A stretch of DNA of 64,000 nucleotides, taken from contig NZ_BDCI01000002.1 of assembly GCF_001613425.1 (NCBI RefSeq), positions 310,001 to 374,000 of the forward strand, in the 5' to 3' direction. How positions within the stretch are numbered: position 1 is the first letter of the stretch; each line of letters starts with the position of its first letter. The position numbers and the translations under genes were made by a program. This DNA is from Nocardia vulneris. Lineage in GTDB: Bacteria; Actinomycetota; Actinomycetes; Mycobacteriales; Mycobacteriaceae. Below are positions 52,518 to 61,600 of this stretch, in pieces. Under the pieces are notes generated by a model that saw nothing but the letters and a program-made list of their open reading frames with translations, was not told where the DNA came from and ran no database searches.

Positions 52518-53317
52518 ATCCGACCCTGCGCGCGGTGCTGGCAAACACCGATCGGCCGCTGTACGGCGGCTGGATCACCACCGGGTCGCCGGTGGTCGCC
52601 GAGATCATGGCCGGGTCCGGGCTCGACTGGGTGCTCGTCGACATGGAGCACGCGCCGAACGGACTGGAATCCGTGCTCGCGCAACTGTATGCGGTGTCCG
52701 GCTACGCCGTGACGCCGGTCGTCCGAGTACCCGTGGGTGACACCGTTGTCATCAAGCAGGTCTTGGATCTGGGTGCGCAGAACATTCTGGTGCCGATGGT
52801 GTCCACCGTCGACCAAGCGCGGAATATCGCTGCGGCGGCGCAATACCCGCCGTTCGGGCGCCGCGGGGTGGGCAGCGCGCTCGCGCGATCCGCGCGCTGG
52901 AATCGCATCGAGGACTACCTTCCCGCGGCCGCCGATCACGTGTCGGTGTTCGTGCAGATCGAGACGCCGGAGGGCATCGACAATGCCCGCGCCATCGCCG
53001 AAACCCCGGGGATCGACGGAGTTTTCGTCGGCCCCAGCGATCTCGCGGCCGCGATGGGGTTGCTCGGTCAACAGACCCATCCGGATGTCACCGCCCGGGT
53101 GCGCCACGCCTTCACCGAAGTCCTGGCGACCGGGAAACCCGTGGGCGTGAACGCGTTCGACCCGGATCAGGCCGCGGTGTACGCCCACCACGGGGCGAGG
53201 TTCCTGCTCGTCGGCGCGGACGCCGCGCTGCTCGCCCGCGGGTCGGAGGCGCTGGCCCACCGATTCATCGGCTCGCCACGCGACGAGCCCGACCGACACC
53301 GAAGGATTGCGCAATGA
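52502..53317 (+). CDS. hpaI: 4-hydroxy-2-oxoheptanedioate aldolase HpaI
   Basis: The 271-residue class II pyruvate aldolase has the HpaI/HpcH pattern: GWITTGSPVVAEIMAGSGLD, WVLVDMEHAPNG (metal-site Asp-x-Glu-His), QNILVPMVSTVDQARNIAAA, YPPFGRRGVGS, and VQIETPEGIDNA with EGIDGVFVGPSDLA-like strand DGVFVGPSDLAAAMGL. It splits 4-hydroxy-2-oxoheptanedioate into pyruvate and succinate semialdehyde. It overlaps hpaH and is coupled as ATGA to the aldehyde dehydrogenase that follows. Confidence 0.94.
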   Translation: MPLRLNPTLRAVLANTDRPLYGGWITTGSPVVAEIMAGSGLDWVLVDMEHAPNGLESVLAQLYAVSGYAVTPVVRVPVGDTVVIKQVLDLGAQNILVPMVSTVDQARNIAAAAQYPPFGRRGVGSALARSARWNRIEDYLPAAADHVSVFVQIETPEGIDNARAIAETPGIDGVFVGPSDLAAAMGLLGQQTHPDVTARVRHAFTEVLATGKPVGVNAFDPDQAAVYAHHGARFLLVGADAALLARGSEALAHRFIGSPRDEPDRHRRIAQ

Positions 53318-54729
53318 CCTCTCCGACAGTCACTTACGAGAACCTCCTCGCGACCGTCACCGACCCCGACGGCCGGGTGATCTCGGATCCCGCGACGGGC
53401 GCGGAGGTCGGCCGGGTCCGCTTCCACCCCGGCACCGAACTCGACGCGGCCATCGCCCGGGCCCGCGCCGCGCAGCCCGGCTGGGCGGCGCGCACCGACG
53501 AGGCGCGCACCGAACTCCTGCTGCGCGCGGCCGAGGCCATCGAGGCGGCGAGCGAGCCACTCGCAGAACTGCTTTCGCGGGAGCAGGGCAAACCGCTCAA
53601 CGGACCCAACGCCCGCTTCGAGGTGGGCGCCTGCGCCGCGTGGCTGCGCTCCGCCGCGACCACACCGCTGCCCGGCGAGACCGTAATCGACGACGACACC
53701 GCCCACGCGGAACTGCGTTATCGGCCGCTCGGGGTAGTAGGCGCCATCGGCCCGTGGAACTGGCCGATGATGATCACCGTCTGGCAGGTCGCGCCCGCGC
53801 TGCGGATGGGCAACACCGCCGTGGTCAAGCCCTCCGAATACACCCCGCTGAGTGTGCTCGCGCTCGTCGAGGTGCTCAACAGCGCACTGCCGCAGGACAT
53901 TCTGCGCGCGGTAGCGGGGGCGGGCGAGCTGGGTGCCCGCCTCGCGAGTCACCCAGAGATCGACAAGGTGATGTTCACCGGCTCCACCCGCACCGGGCAG
54001 GCCGTCATCACGGCTTCGGCCGATACCGTGAAGCGGCTGACCCTCGAATTGGGCGGCAACGACGCGGGTATCGTGCTGCCGGACGTGGATCCGCGCGCGA
54101 TCGCCCAGGATCTGTTCTGGGGCGCGTTCATCAACACCGGCCAGACCTGTGCGGCCATGAAACGGCTCTATGTGCACACTGATGTCTACGAGCAGGTGTG
54201 CGCGGCGCTCGTCGAGGTCGCGGCGACCATGCCGATGGGCCGGGGACTGGACGAAGCCAATGTTCTGGGGCCGCTGCAGAATCGCCGGCAATTCGATATC
54301 GTCGCCGGTCTGGTCGACGCGGCACGCGCGTCCGGCGCGACCCTGCTCACCGGTGGCGACCCCGATCTCGCCGCACCCGGTAACTTCTATCCGCTCACCC
54401 TGGTCGCCGATATCGACAACGACAACCCCCTGGTGTCCGAAGAACAGTTCGGCCCTGCCCTTCCGATCATCCGCTACGACGACGTCGAACAAGCCATCAC
54501 GATGGCCAACGCCCTCGACGTCGGGTTGGGCGCGTCCGTCTGGACCAGTGACGGCACCGCCGCCCGCGCCATCGCCACCCGGCTCGACGCAGGCACCGTC
54601 TGGATCAACTCGCACGGCGGCCTCGACCCCCGAGTCCCCTTCGGCGGCACCAAGAAATCCGGCTACGGCCTCGAATTCGGCACCGAGGGCCTCAAAGCCG
54701 TCGCCGCACCCCAGATCATCAACGGCTGA
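53314..54729 (+). CDS. Aldehyde dehydrogenase, probable succinate-semialdehyde dehydrogenase
   Basis: The 471-residue NAD(P)-dependent aldehyde dehydrogenase has the catalytic Cys in FINTGQTCAAMKRLYVH and Glu in LTLELGGNDAGIVLPD. Coupled to hpaI by a four-base overlap, it most simply oxidises the succinate semialdehyde that HpaI releases, feeding the TCA cycle. An arylacetaldehyde from amine oxidation is an alternative substrate, since no other free aldehyde dehydrogenase is in the two operons. Confidence 0.85.
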   Translation: MTSPTVTYENLLATVTDPDGRVISDPATGAEVGRVRFHPGTELDAAIARARAAQPGWAARTDEARTELLLRAAEAIEAASEPLAELLSREQGKPLNGPNARFEVGACAAWLRSAATTPLPGETVIDDDTAHAELRYRPLGVVGAIGPWNWPMMITVWQVAPALRMGNTAVVKPSEYTPLSVLALVEVLNSALPQDILRAVAGAGELGARLASHPEIDKVMFTGSTRTGQAVITASADTVKRLTLELGGNDAGIVLPDVDPRAIAQDLFWGAFINTGQTCAAMKRLYVHTDVYEQVCAALVEVAATMPMGRGLDEANVLGPLQNRRQFDIVAGLVDAARASGATLLTGGDPDLAAPGNFYPLTLVADIDNDNPLVSEEQFGPALPIIRYDDVEQAITMANALDVGLGASVWTSDGTAARAIATRLDAGTVWINSHGGLDPRVPFGGTKKSGYGLEFGTEGLKAVAAPQIING

Positions 54730-54746
54730 ACTGTGTCCGACCGGTT

Positions 54747-54760
54747 CCGCCGATCGGCGG
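54747..54760. terminator. 14-bp palindrome after the ring-cleavage operon
   Basis: CCGCCGATCGGCGG is a perfect palindrome 17 bases after the aldehyde dehydrogenase stop. It can fold as a five-base-pair stem with a GATC loop. There is no T-tract, so termination is only possible. Confidence 0.35.
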
Positions 54761-54843
54761 GATACGAACGGCCTGTTGGGGGCTGGGGGCGGTGTGCGCG
54801 CGCCGGTAACTTCCGAATTCCAGTGATGGTTCTAGGAGGTTCG

Positions 54844-55284
54844 GTGCTCGACATGCAGGAGATCTCGGATCGGTTGGCGATCCAGGAATTGGTGGTGGCG
54901 TACGCGACCGCGGTGGACAGCCGGAATTTCGATGCCCTCGACGACGTGTTCGTCGAGGAGGCCTACATCGATCTGACGGTGTTCGGCGGTATCGCAGGGA
55001 AATTGGCCGATATGAAGGAGTGGTTGACCCAGAGCATGGCGCCGATCTCGGCGTCGCAGCACTTGATGGGCAACCCGGAGATCCACCTCGACGGCGATCG
55101 GGCGACCGGGCGGATCATGTGCTACAACGCACTGGTCCTGCCGGTCGCGCAAGGCGATCCCGCGGTGACCTTGCTCGGCATGTGGTACCTCGACGAATAC
55201 GTGCGCACGCCCGGCGGCTGGCGCATCGTCAAGCGCGGCCAACAGCGCAGCTGGGCCCACGGCCTCCCCGAGGCCGTACGTTAG
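54844..55284 (+). CDS. SnoaL_4/NTF2-like protein
   Basis: GTG at 54844 is chosen because AGGAGG (54834-54839) lies four bases upstream; ATG at 54853 is the alternative. The 146-residue protein has an N-terminal helix with IQELVVAYATAVDSRNFDAL, then DDVFVEEAYIDLTVFGGIAG, and a C-terminal WYLDEYVRTPGGWRIVKRGQ. This is the SnoaL_4 pattern, related to small ring hydroxylase beta-like folds but without a catalytic assignment. It is 114 bases after the catabolic operon and could be its tail or a separate gene. Confidence 0.78.
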   Translation: MLDMQEISDRLAIQELVVAYATAVDSRNFDALDDVFVEEAYIDLTVFGGIAGKLADMKEWLTQSMAPISASQHLMGNPEIHLDGDRATGRIMCYNALVLPVAQGDPAVTLLGMWYLDEYVRTPGGWRIVKRGQQRSWAHGLPEAVR

Positions 55285-55360
55285 GGTACCGGCCTATGGA
55301 GGTGTCGCCGGGCGGTCGTGGGTGTGCGGTGGCACGACGGTGCGCCCGGCGGGGGCGCCG

Positions 55361-55999
55361 ATGAGCGAGGCAGCGAAGCGACCCCGGCAACCGCGGATGG
55401 ATTTGGCGGTGCGGCGCACGCAGGTACTCGACGCCGCGCTGGATCTGGTTGTCCGGCAGGGGTATTCGGCGGTCACCATGGAGGCCGTGGCGCGCGCCGC
55501 CGAGCTGGCCAAACCGCGCGTCTACGCCGCCTATCCCGGACGCGGCCCGCTGTTGTCCGCCTTGTTCGAACGCGAGCAGCAGCGCGCGATCGACGCGCTC
55601 GGCGCGGCGATGCCCGAATTCACCGAGGAATCCGAGTTCGCCGCCACCCTCGAGGCGGCAGCCCGCAACATGCTGCACGCGGTGGCCGCGTACCCCGACG
55701 GGGTCCGGCTGCTGCTCACGCCCGCCGACGACGCGCCGCCGGAGGTGCGCGCCCACGCGGCACGGACGCGTCAGGTCGCACTGGACAATCTGCGCGCGCT
55801 CATCGCGTGGGACCGGGCGCGCGCCGGCGGCGTGACCGGACTGGACGACGACCTACTCGCCGAGTCGCTGCTCGCCGTCGGGGAACACTTCGTGCGCCAG
55901 GCCGTGACGAATCCCGAAGAGTACGGGCCGGATCGGTTGAGCCGCTTCGTGGCGCACGCGGTCGAGATCCTCGCCGCGGGCCACCGCGCCATCGGCTGA
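55361..55999 (+). CDS. TetR-family transcriptional regulator
   Basis: The start MSEAAKRPRQPRMDLAVRRT at 55361 gives 212 residues. The HTH is AVTMEAVARAAELAKPRVYA, AYPGRGPLL (residues 36-64), and a helical ligand domain follows. The next gene on the same strand is an FAD monooxygenase 90 bases away. The gap holds an array of CCGTACTTA half-sites, so this regulator probably represses the monooxygenase in response to its substrate. Confidence 0.85.
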   Translation: MSEAAKRPRQPRMDLAVRRTQVLDAALDLVVRQGYSAVTMEAVARAAELAKPRVYAAYPGRGPLLSALFEREQQRAIDALGAAMPEFTEESEFAATLEAAARNMLHAVAAYPDGVRLLLTPADDAPPEVRAHAARTRQVALDNLRALIAWDRARAGGVTGLDDDLLAESLLAVGEHFVRQAVTNPEEYGPDRLSRFVAHAVEILAAGHRAIG

Positions 56000-56031
56000 G
56001 CCGTCGCACCTGCCACACGGTCCCCTCTTGT

Positions 56032-56075
56032 TACGGGCCCGTACTTATGTCACCGTAAGTACGGACCCGTACTTA
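56032..56075. promoter_or_regulatory. TetR-type operator array before the FAD monooxygenase
   Basis: TAAGTACGG-AC-CCGTACTTA (56056-56075) is a perfect 9-bp dyad. The 12-bp palindrome TACGGGCCCGTA lies at 56032-56043, and CCCGTACTTA is repeated directly at 56038-56047 and 56066-56075. The array ends 14 bases before the ATG at 56090. Confidence 0.7.
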
Positions 56076-56089
56076 GCGTGGGAGTGGCT

Positions 56090-57316
56090 ATGTGGCACGA
56101 GAATCGTCAACAACCGGTCGTCGTCGTAGGAGCGGGGCCGGTCGGCTTGACCGCCGCGCTGGCGCTGCGCCGCCTGGGTCTGGACGTGCTGGTATTGGAA
56201 GGCGAAGCGCAGGGCCGTCCCCGGCCCGGCAGCCGGGCGATCTTCCTGATGCCGTGGACGCTGGGCCGCTTCAGTGAGGTGCTCCCCGGTCTGGGCGAAC
56301 GGATCGGCGCAGCCGGAATTCAAGTGCGCGGCGGTGACTGCTACTACGCCGGGCGGCGCATCTTCGACTTCCATTCGCCCGTCCTGCCCGCCATGACCCG
56401 GGGTACGAGCCTGCCGCAGACCGAGACCGAGACGATCCTGTACGCGGAATGCGTGGCGCACGGCGTCGAATTCCGCTGGGACGCAACGGTCCGTGAGGTG
56501 CACACCGACGCCTCCGGCGTCACCCTGACCCTGGAGAACTGCACGAAAGTGCGCGCGCCCTATGCAATAGCCGCCGACGGCGCCCGCTCCGCGGTTCGTA
56601 AGAGCCTCGGGCTACGCATGTGGGGCCACACCGACGATGTGCCGTTCATCATCGTCGACGTCACCGAACTGCCGGACGGATCCACCGCGTCGAAGCCCGC
56701 GTTGTTCCATTACCGCACACCGGAACTCGGCGGGCGCAATGTCATGCACATGCCCTTCCGCGGCGGCATGCGCGTCGATCTGCAGTGCAGGCGCGGCGAC
56801 GATGTCGCGCATCTGGCCAGTCCGGCGGGCGTGCGCGAGTGGCTGCCGAAAATCCTGGACCCCTGGTACGCCGACCACATCCGCTGGATCTCCACCTACC
56901 GTTTCCAGCAGGTGGTCGCCGAAACCTATACCGACCCGCGGCGCCGCGTCCTGCTCGCGGGTGAGGCGGCCCATCTGTTCGCACCGTTCGGCGGCGGCCG
57001 CGGCTTGAATTCCGGCGTGATCGATGCGACCGACGCGGCGACCGCCATCGCGAAAGCACTGGCGGCGGAGGACAGCACGGCCGCAGCGGCGCACATCGAC
57101 GCCTGCGCGGCAGACCGCCGCGAAGCGGGCCGCTACAACCGCGACGCCGCGGCCGCCGCCCTCCGGTTGATGCGGGCCCGCGATCCGCTCACCTTCGTCA
57201 CCCGCGAGCTCGCCGGTCGGCTGGCACCCTATGTCCCGCTGGCCGGCGCCTGGCTGGCGATGGTCCCGCCGATGGGGCGGCTGGGCATGCGCCCCGGCGC
57301 GACCTCGATCTACTGA
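56090..57316 (+). CDS. FAD-dependent monooxygenase (PHBH-like)
   Basis: ATG at 56090 follows GTGGGAG. The 408-residue class A flavoprotein has QQPVVVVGAGPVGLTAALAL at the N-terminus, YAIAADGARSAVRKSLGL (DG motif) and RRVLLAGEAAHLFAPFGGGR, GLNSGVIDA (GD motif, Glu in place of the usual Asp in GDAAH). It lacks the thioredoxin-like C-domain of the MobA type. The substrate is unknown. The upstream TetR gene and operator array suggest induction by an aromatic or xenobiotic. Its end overlaps the convergent FAD oxidoreductase gene by seven bases. Confidence 0.87.
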   Translation: MWHENRQQPVVVVGAGPVGLTAALALRRLGLDVLVLEGEAQGRPRPGSRAIFLMPWTLGRFSEVLPGLGERIGAAGIQVRGGDCYYAGRRIFDFHSPVLPAMTRGTSLPQTETETILYAECVAHGVEFRWDATVREVHTDASGVTLTLENCTKVRAPYAIAADGARSAVRKSLGLRMWGHTDDVPFIIVDVTELPDGSTASKPALFHYRTPELGGRNVMHMPFRGGMRVDLQCRRGDDVAHLASPAGVREWLPKILDPWYADHIRWISTYRFQQVVAETYTDPRRRVLLAGEAAHLFAPFGGGRGLNSGVIDATDAATAIAKALAAEDSTAAAAHIDACAADRREAGRYNRDAAAAALRLMRARDPLTFVTRELAGRLAPYVPLAGAWLAMVPPMGRLGMRPGATSIY

Positions 57317-58632
57317 ACGCGCGCCGTCGCGAGCAGTCGGTCCGCCGCCTCGGCACCGGAGCGGAACGCGGCCTCGAGCGGCGCGCCACGCAGATAGTCA
57401 CCGGCCAGTTCGAGACCGGCCACCGCGGCCGTCTCGGTGCGCACCGCCCGCAGGAACCTGCCGTGGAACGGCACGTACGCACAGTAGGCGGCCTCCCACC
57501 GCCGGACGACGGTGCGCACCCGCGTCATCCGGGTCCGGCCGAGCAGCCCCGCGATCCGCGCTTCCGCCTGGTCGAGCCACTCGTCCACCCCGTCCGGCGT
57601 CGCCGAACGCGCCGCCCGGCCGCTGAAGGTGTACCGGACGATGTGCAGGTCGTCGGTCCCGTAAACGCCGGCGTTGCTGCACGGTCCGTCGTCGAGCGCG
57701 ATGGCACGGGTCGTCATCCCGAACACCGGCTCGTCGTATTCGACGACCGCCACCGCGGCCGGGAAATAAGTGACCGCGGCGAGTTGCTTGCTCAGCGTGG
57801 GCATCTCGCTCGCCAGCAGCTCAGCGGCGGCAGGCGCGGGCAGCGCCACGACCACACCGTCGTAATATTGCTCCTGCGGCGCCCCACCGTCCCGCGTGAC
57901 CCGCAGGCCGCGCACGCGGCCGTCGCCCAGGACGAGACCCACTGCCACCGTGCGGGTCGAGACCGAGATCTGTTCCGCCAAGGCCGCGATGACCGGGTCC
58001 ATCCCTTCGCTGAGCTGATCGAAGGTGTCCATGAGCATCCCGAGGTTCGTCCCGAAAGTGCCGAGATAGACCTCGTCCGGCTCGGCCCCGTTCATCCGAA
58101 CCGTCATGGCGCGCAGAATGTTTCGCACACTTCGCGGGCCGAAGTGGGCGCTCAGCGGCCGCTCGTCGCGGCGCTCGGCGATTTCGGTGAAGTCCGCGGC
58201 GCCGAGGAATCGGTTCTCCTCCTTCCGCCGGACCCGCAGGGCGAGCCGGAACAACTTCACCAAGTCGGTGATCGAGCCACCGTCCAGCAGCACGCGCAAC
58301 CTGCGCAGCGGACTCGCAGTGCTGTCGAAGGTCAGCAGTCGCCCGTGCACGACCCGCGAGGTGTTGATGCCGAACGGCTCCAGCTCCGGGTCACCCAGGT
58401 CGGCCAGGAAGGCCCGCAGCTCGGAGTACTTGCGGCCCAGGTTCTTACCACCCACCATGATCGGGCGCTGCCCGAGCCGATCCAGGCCCATGCGGCCGCC
58501 GAGCACCGCGTCACGTTCGATCAGCTCGACGTCGTGTCCGGCTCGCCGCAGCCGATGCGCGGCGGCGAGCCCGGCGATTCCGGCGCCGACGACCGCGTAT
58601 CGCTTTGTGGTCGAATGCTGTTGGGGTGTCAT
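57310..58632 (-). CDS. FAD-dependent amine oxidase/desaturase-like oxidoreductase, PKS-linked
   Basis: The start MTPQQHSTTKRYAVVGAGIA at 58632 lies 34 bases after the PKS stop. The 440-residue protein has an N-terminal FAD motif (VVGAGIAGLAAAHRLRRAGH) and the second signature ERDAVLGGRMGLDRLG, as in protoporphyrinogen-oxidase/amine-oxidase folds. The C-terminal FAD segment is LELAGDYLRGAPLEAAFRSG. It follows the PKS on the same strand and probably tailors the polyketide by oxidation or desaturation, but this is by position only. Confidence 0.82.
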   Translation of the reverse strand: MTPQQHSTTKRYAVVGAGIAGLAAAHRLRRAGHDVELIERDAVLGGRMGLDRLGQRPIMVGGKNLGRKYSELRAFLADLGDPELEPFGINTSRVVHGRLLTFDSTASPLRRLRVLLDGGSITDLVKLFRLALRVRRKEENRFLGAADFTEIAERRDERPLSAHFGPRSVRNILRAMTVRMNGAEPDEVYLGTFGTNLGMLMDTFDQLSEGMDPVIAALAEQISVSTRTVAVGLVLGDGRVRGLRVTRDGGAPQEQYYDGVVVALPAPAAAELLASEMPTLSKQLAAVTYFPAAVAVVEYDEPVFGMTTRAIALDDGPCSNAGVYGTDDLHIVRYTFSGRAARSATPDGVDEWLDQAEARIAGLLGRTRMTRVRTVVRRWEAAYCAYVPFHGRFLRAVRTETAAVAGLELAGDYLRGAPLEAAFRSGAEAADRLLATARVQ

Positions 58633-58666
58633 CGTCGGTCCTCCAGTGGTTTGTCGTCGGTGCGGC

Positions 58667-61600
58667 TCACTGGTGGGCGGGCGGCACGCTGTCGATGAAT
58701 TCGAAGAGTTCGTCGTCGTCCGCGGCGGCCAGATCGACCTCCGTGCCGCCGCCCCGCAGGCTCCGGACGATCGCGCTGAGCCGCTCGGCGACCACCGCGA
58801 TCTCCGCGCGGTCCAGTTCCGCCCCGCTGCACAGGCCCGAGAGCAGATCCGCCTGCGCGACAATGCGGTCTACCACCGCTTCGGCCGGCACCAGCTCTGC
58901 CGCAATATATTTCGCGAGCGCGAGCGGTGTCGGATGGTCGAATACCACCGTCGTCGCCAACTTCAACCCCGTCGCACCCTGCAACCGATTCCGGAACTCC
59001 ACCGCACCCAACGAATCGAAACCCAAATCCCGGAACACATCATCAGCACCCACCCCCGCCACCGACCCGAACCCCAACACCGCCGCCGCCAGCGACCGCA
59101 CCACATCCAAAACCACCCGACCCTGCTCCACCACACCCAAACCCGACAAACGAGCCACCAAACCCGACGCCGCCGGCGGTCCCGCCGCCGCGGCTTTCCG
59201 GAGTCGCCGCGCCACGTCACGCAACACCGGTGGCAGAGTCGGTGTCTGTGCCAGTGCTGCCGTGTCGATCCGCGACGCCACCACCACTTCCCGTCCGGAA
59301 CCGAGTGCCGCGTCCAGCATCGCCAGACCGTCCTCGGCGGTGATCGGCACGAAACCGCCCGCCCGTAATCGACCACGATCGAGGTCCGTCAGCGCCCCTG
59401 TCATGCCGGTGGCCTGCTCCCACAATCCCCAAGCGATCGAGGTCGCGACCAGTCCGCGCCGCTGCCGATACCACGCGAGCGCGTCCAGGAAGACGTTCGC
59501 CGCAGCATAATTCGACTGTCCCGGCGAGCCGACCGTCCCCGCGATCGAGGAGAACAGCACGAACATCGACAGCGGCAGATCCCGCACCGCCTCGTGCAGC
59601 TGCCACGCCGCGTCCACCTTCGGCGCGAACACCTTGCCTACCTGATCGACACCGAGATCGGCGAAAAGGGCGTCGTCGAGCACGCCCGCCGCGTGGACGA
59701 CGCCCGTCAGTGGATGTGCCGGATCGAGATCGAACAGCAAGGCGCGCAACGCGGCACCGTCGGAGACGTCACAGGCACGCACCCGAACGACGGCACCGGC
59801 CGCGGTCAGGTCATCCACCAGTTCTTCGACGCCGTCGGCCGCGGCGCCGCGCCGGGAAACGAGCACCAGATGCCGCACCCCGTGCCGTGCCACCAGATGC
59901 CGCGCCACCAGCGCACCCAAACCACCCGTGCCACCGGTGATCAGCACCGTGCCGGCCGGATCCAGCGGCTGCGGCACCGTCAACACGTTCTTACCGATAT
60001 GGCGCGCCTGCGAGAGAAACCGGAACGCCTCGGGAGCCCGCCTGATGTCCCACCGCGTCACCGGAATCCGGTGCAACACACCGGCCTCGAAGAGAGCCAG
60101 CAGTTCACCGAAAATCCGCTGCAGCTGCGCGCCGGGCAGTTCCATGAGTTCGAAGGCCGCATACCGCACGCCCGGGTACGTGGCAGCGATCTGCTCCGGA
60201 TCTCGGAGGTCGGTCAAACCCATCTCCACAAATCGACCACCCCGCGGCAACAACCGCAACGACGCATCCACGAACTCCCCCGCCAGCGAATCCAACACCA
60301 CATCCATACCGGCACCACCGGTCTGCGCCAAGAACTTCGCCTCGAAATCCAACGACCGCGAATCACCGATCCGCTCGTCAGCAAAACCCAGCCCCCGCAA
60401 CACCGGCCACTTCGTCTCCGACGCCGTCACGAACACCTCCGCCCCCAACCACCGCGCCACCTGCACCGCCGCCAAACCCACGCCACCCGTCCCCGCATGC
60501 ACCAACACCCGCTCCCCACAACGCAACTCAGCCAACTCCACCAGCGCGTGATACGCCGTCGCGAACACCACCGGCACCGCAGCAGCCTCCGCGAAACCCC
60601 AACCCGACGGAACCCGCACCAGCGACGACTCCTCGGTCACCGCGACCGAACCGACTCGCGGAAACAGCCCCATCACCCGATCACCGGGCACGAACCGGCT
60701 CACCCCCGGTCCGATGGCCGTCACCACACCCGCGCCTTCACCACCGACCGCGATGCCCTCGAGCGGAACCATGTCCAGGGCGATCAGCACATCCCGGAAG
60801 TTCATCCCGACGGCATGGAGCCGCACTCGCACTGCGCCGGAGGCCAATTCGGTGCCCGCATCGGCCGGTTCGAGCACGAGGTTCTCGCCGTCCAGCGTGC
60901 CGGTGCCCGAATCCGCCAGCTGCCAAGGCTTTCCCGACATGACCAGATCCGCGTTACCCACACTGTCCACGCCTTCGCGGGCCAGACGGGGGATGTGGAG
61001 CACGCCGTGCCGCACAGCGGCCTGCGGCTCACCTGAACGCACGAGCGCACAGGCGGCCGCACGGTGATCGGTGATGTCGTCGACATCGAGAAGCCCGATC
61101 CGACCGGGATTCTCGTTCTGCGCGCTACGCAACAACCCCCAGATCGCCGCCTGGGCCGGATCGATGTCGGCACCGTCGATCGCCACCGCGTCGCGGGTGA
61201 CGACCACCAGCGTCGCCGCGTCGAAGCGGTGGTCGGACAGCACGGTCCGGACCGACTCGAGCACTGTTCGCACCAACTCATATGTGCGCTCGACCGTCGA
61301 GAGCGACCTGCCGTCCGGGCGGCTCAACGCAAGGATCGTTCGATCGGTGACCGGCTGCTCCAGCTGCCAGCCGGGGTTCGTCTCGAGCAGGTGCCACCGC
61401 TCGTCGACGGCGGGAATCCTGATGCCGGTCACTGCCGTCCAGCTCAGCTCGTACAGCTCGGCACGCCCGCGGAGAGGCTCGCGCAGATCCTCGACCACGA
61501 ACGGCCGCAGCACCACCGATTCGGCGTGCGCGACGAGGGCACCGGCCGGGTCGGCCAGTGTCACCGCCCTCCGATCGCCGTGCTGCCGCAGGTGTACCCG

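Noticed and set aside
59594-61036. 480-codon plus-strand open frame inside the PKS gene
   Set aside because: It is antisense to the ER and KR domains and has no recognisable fold.
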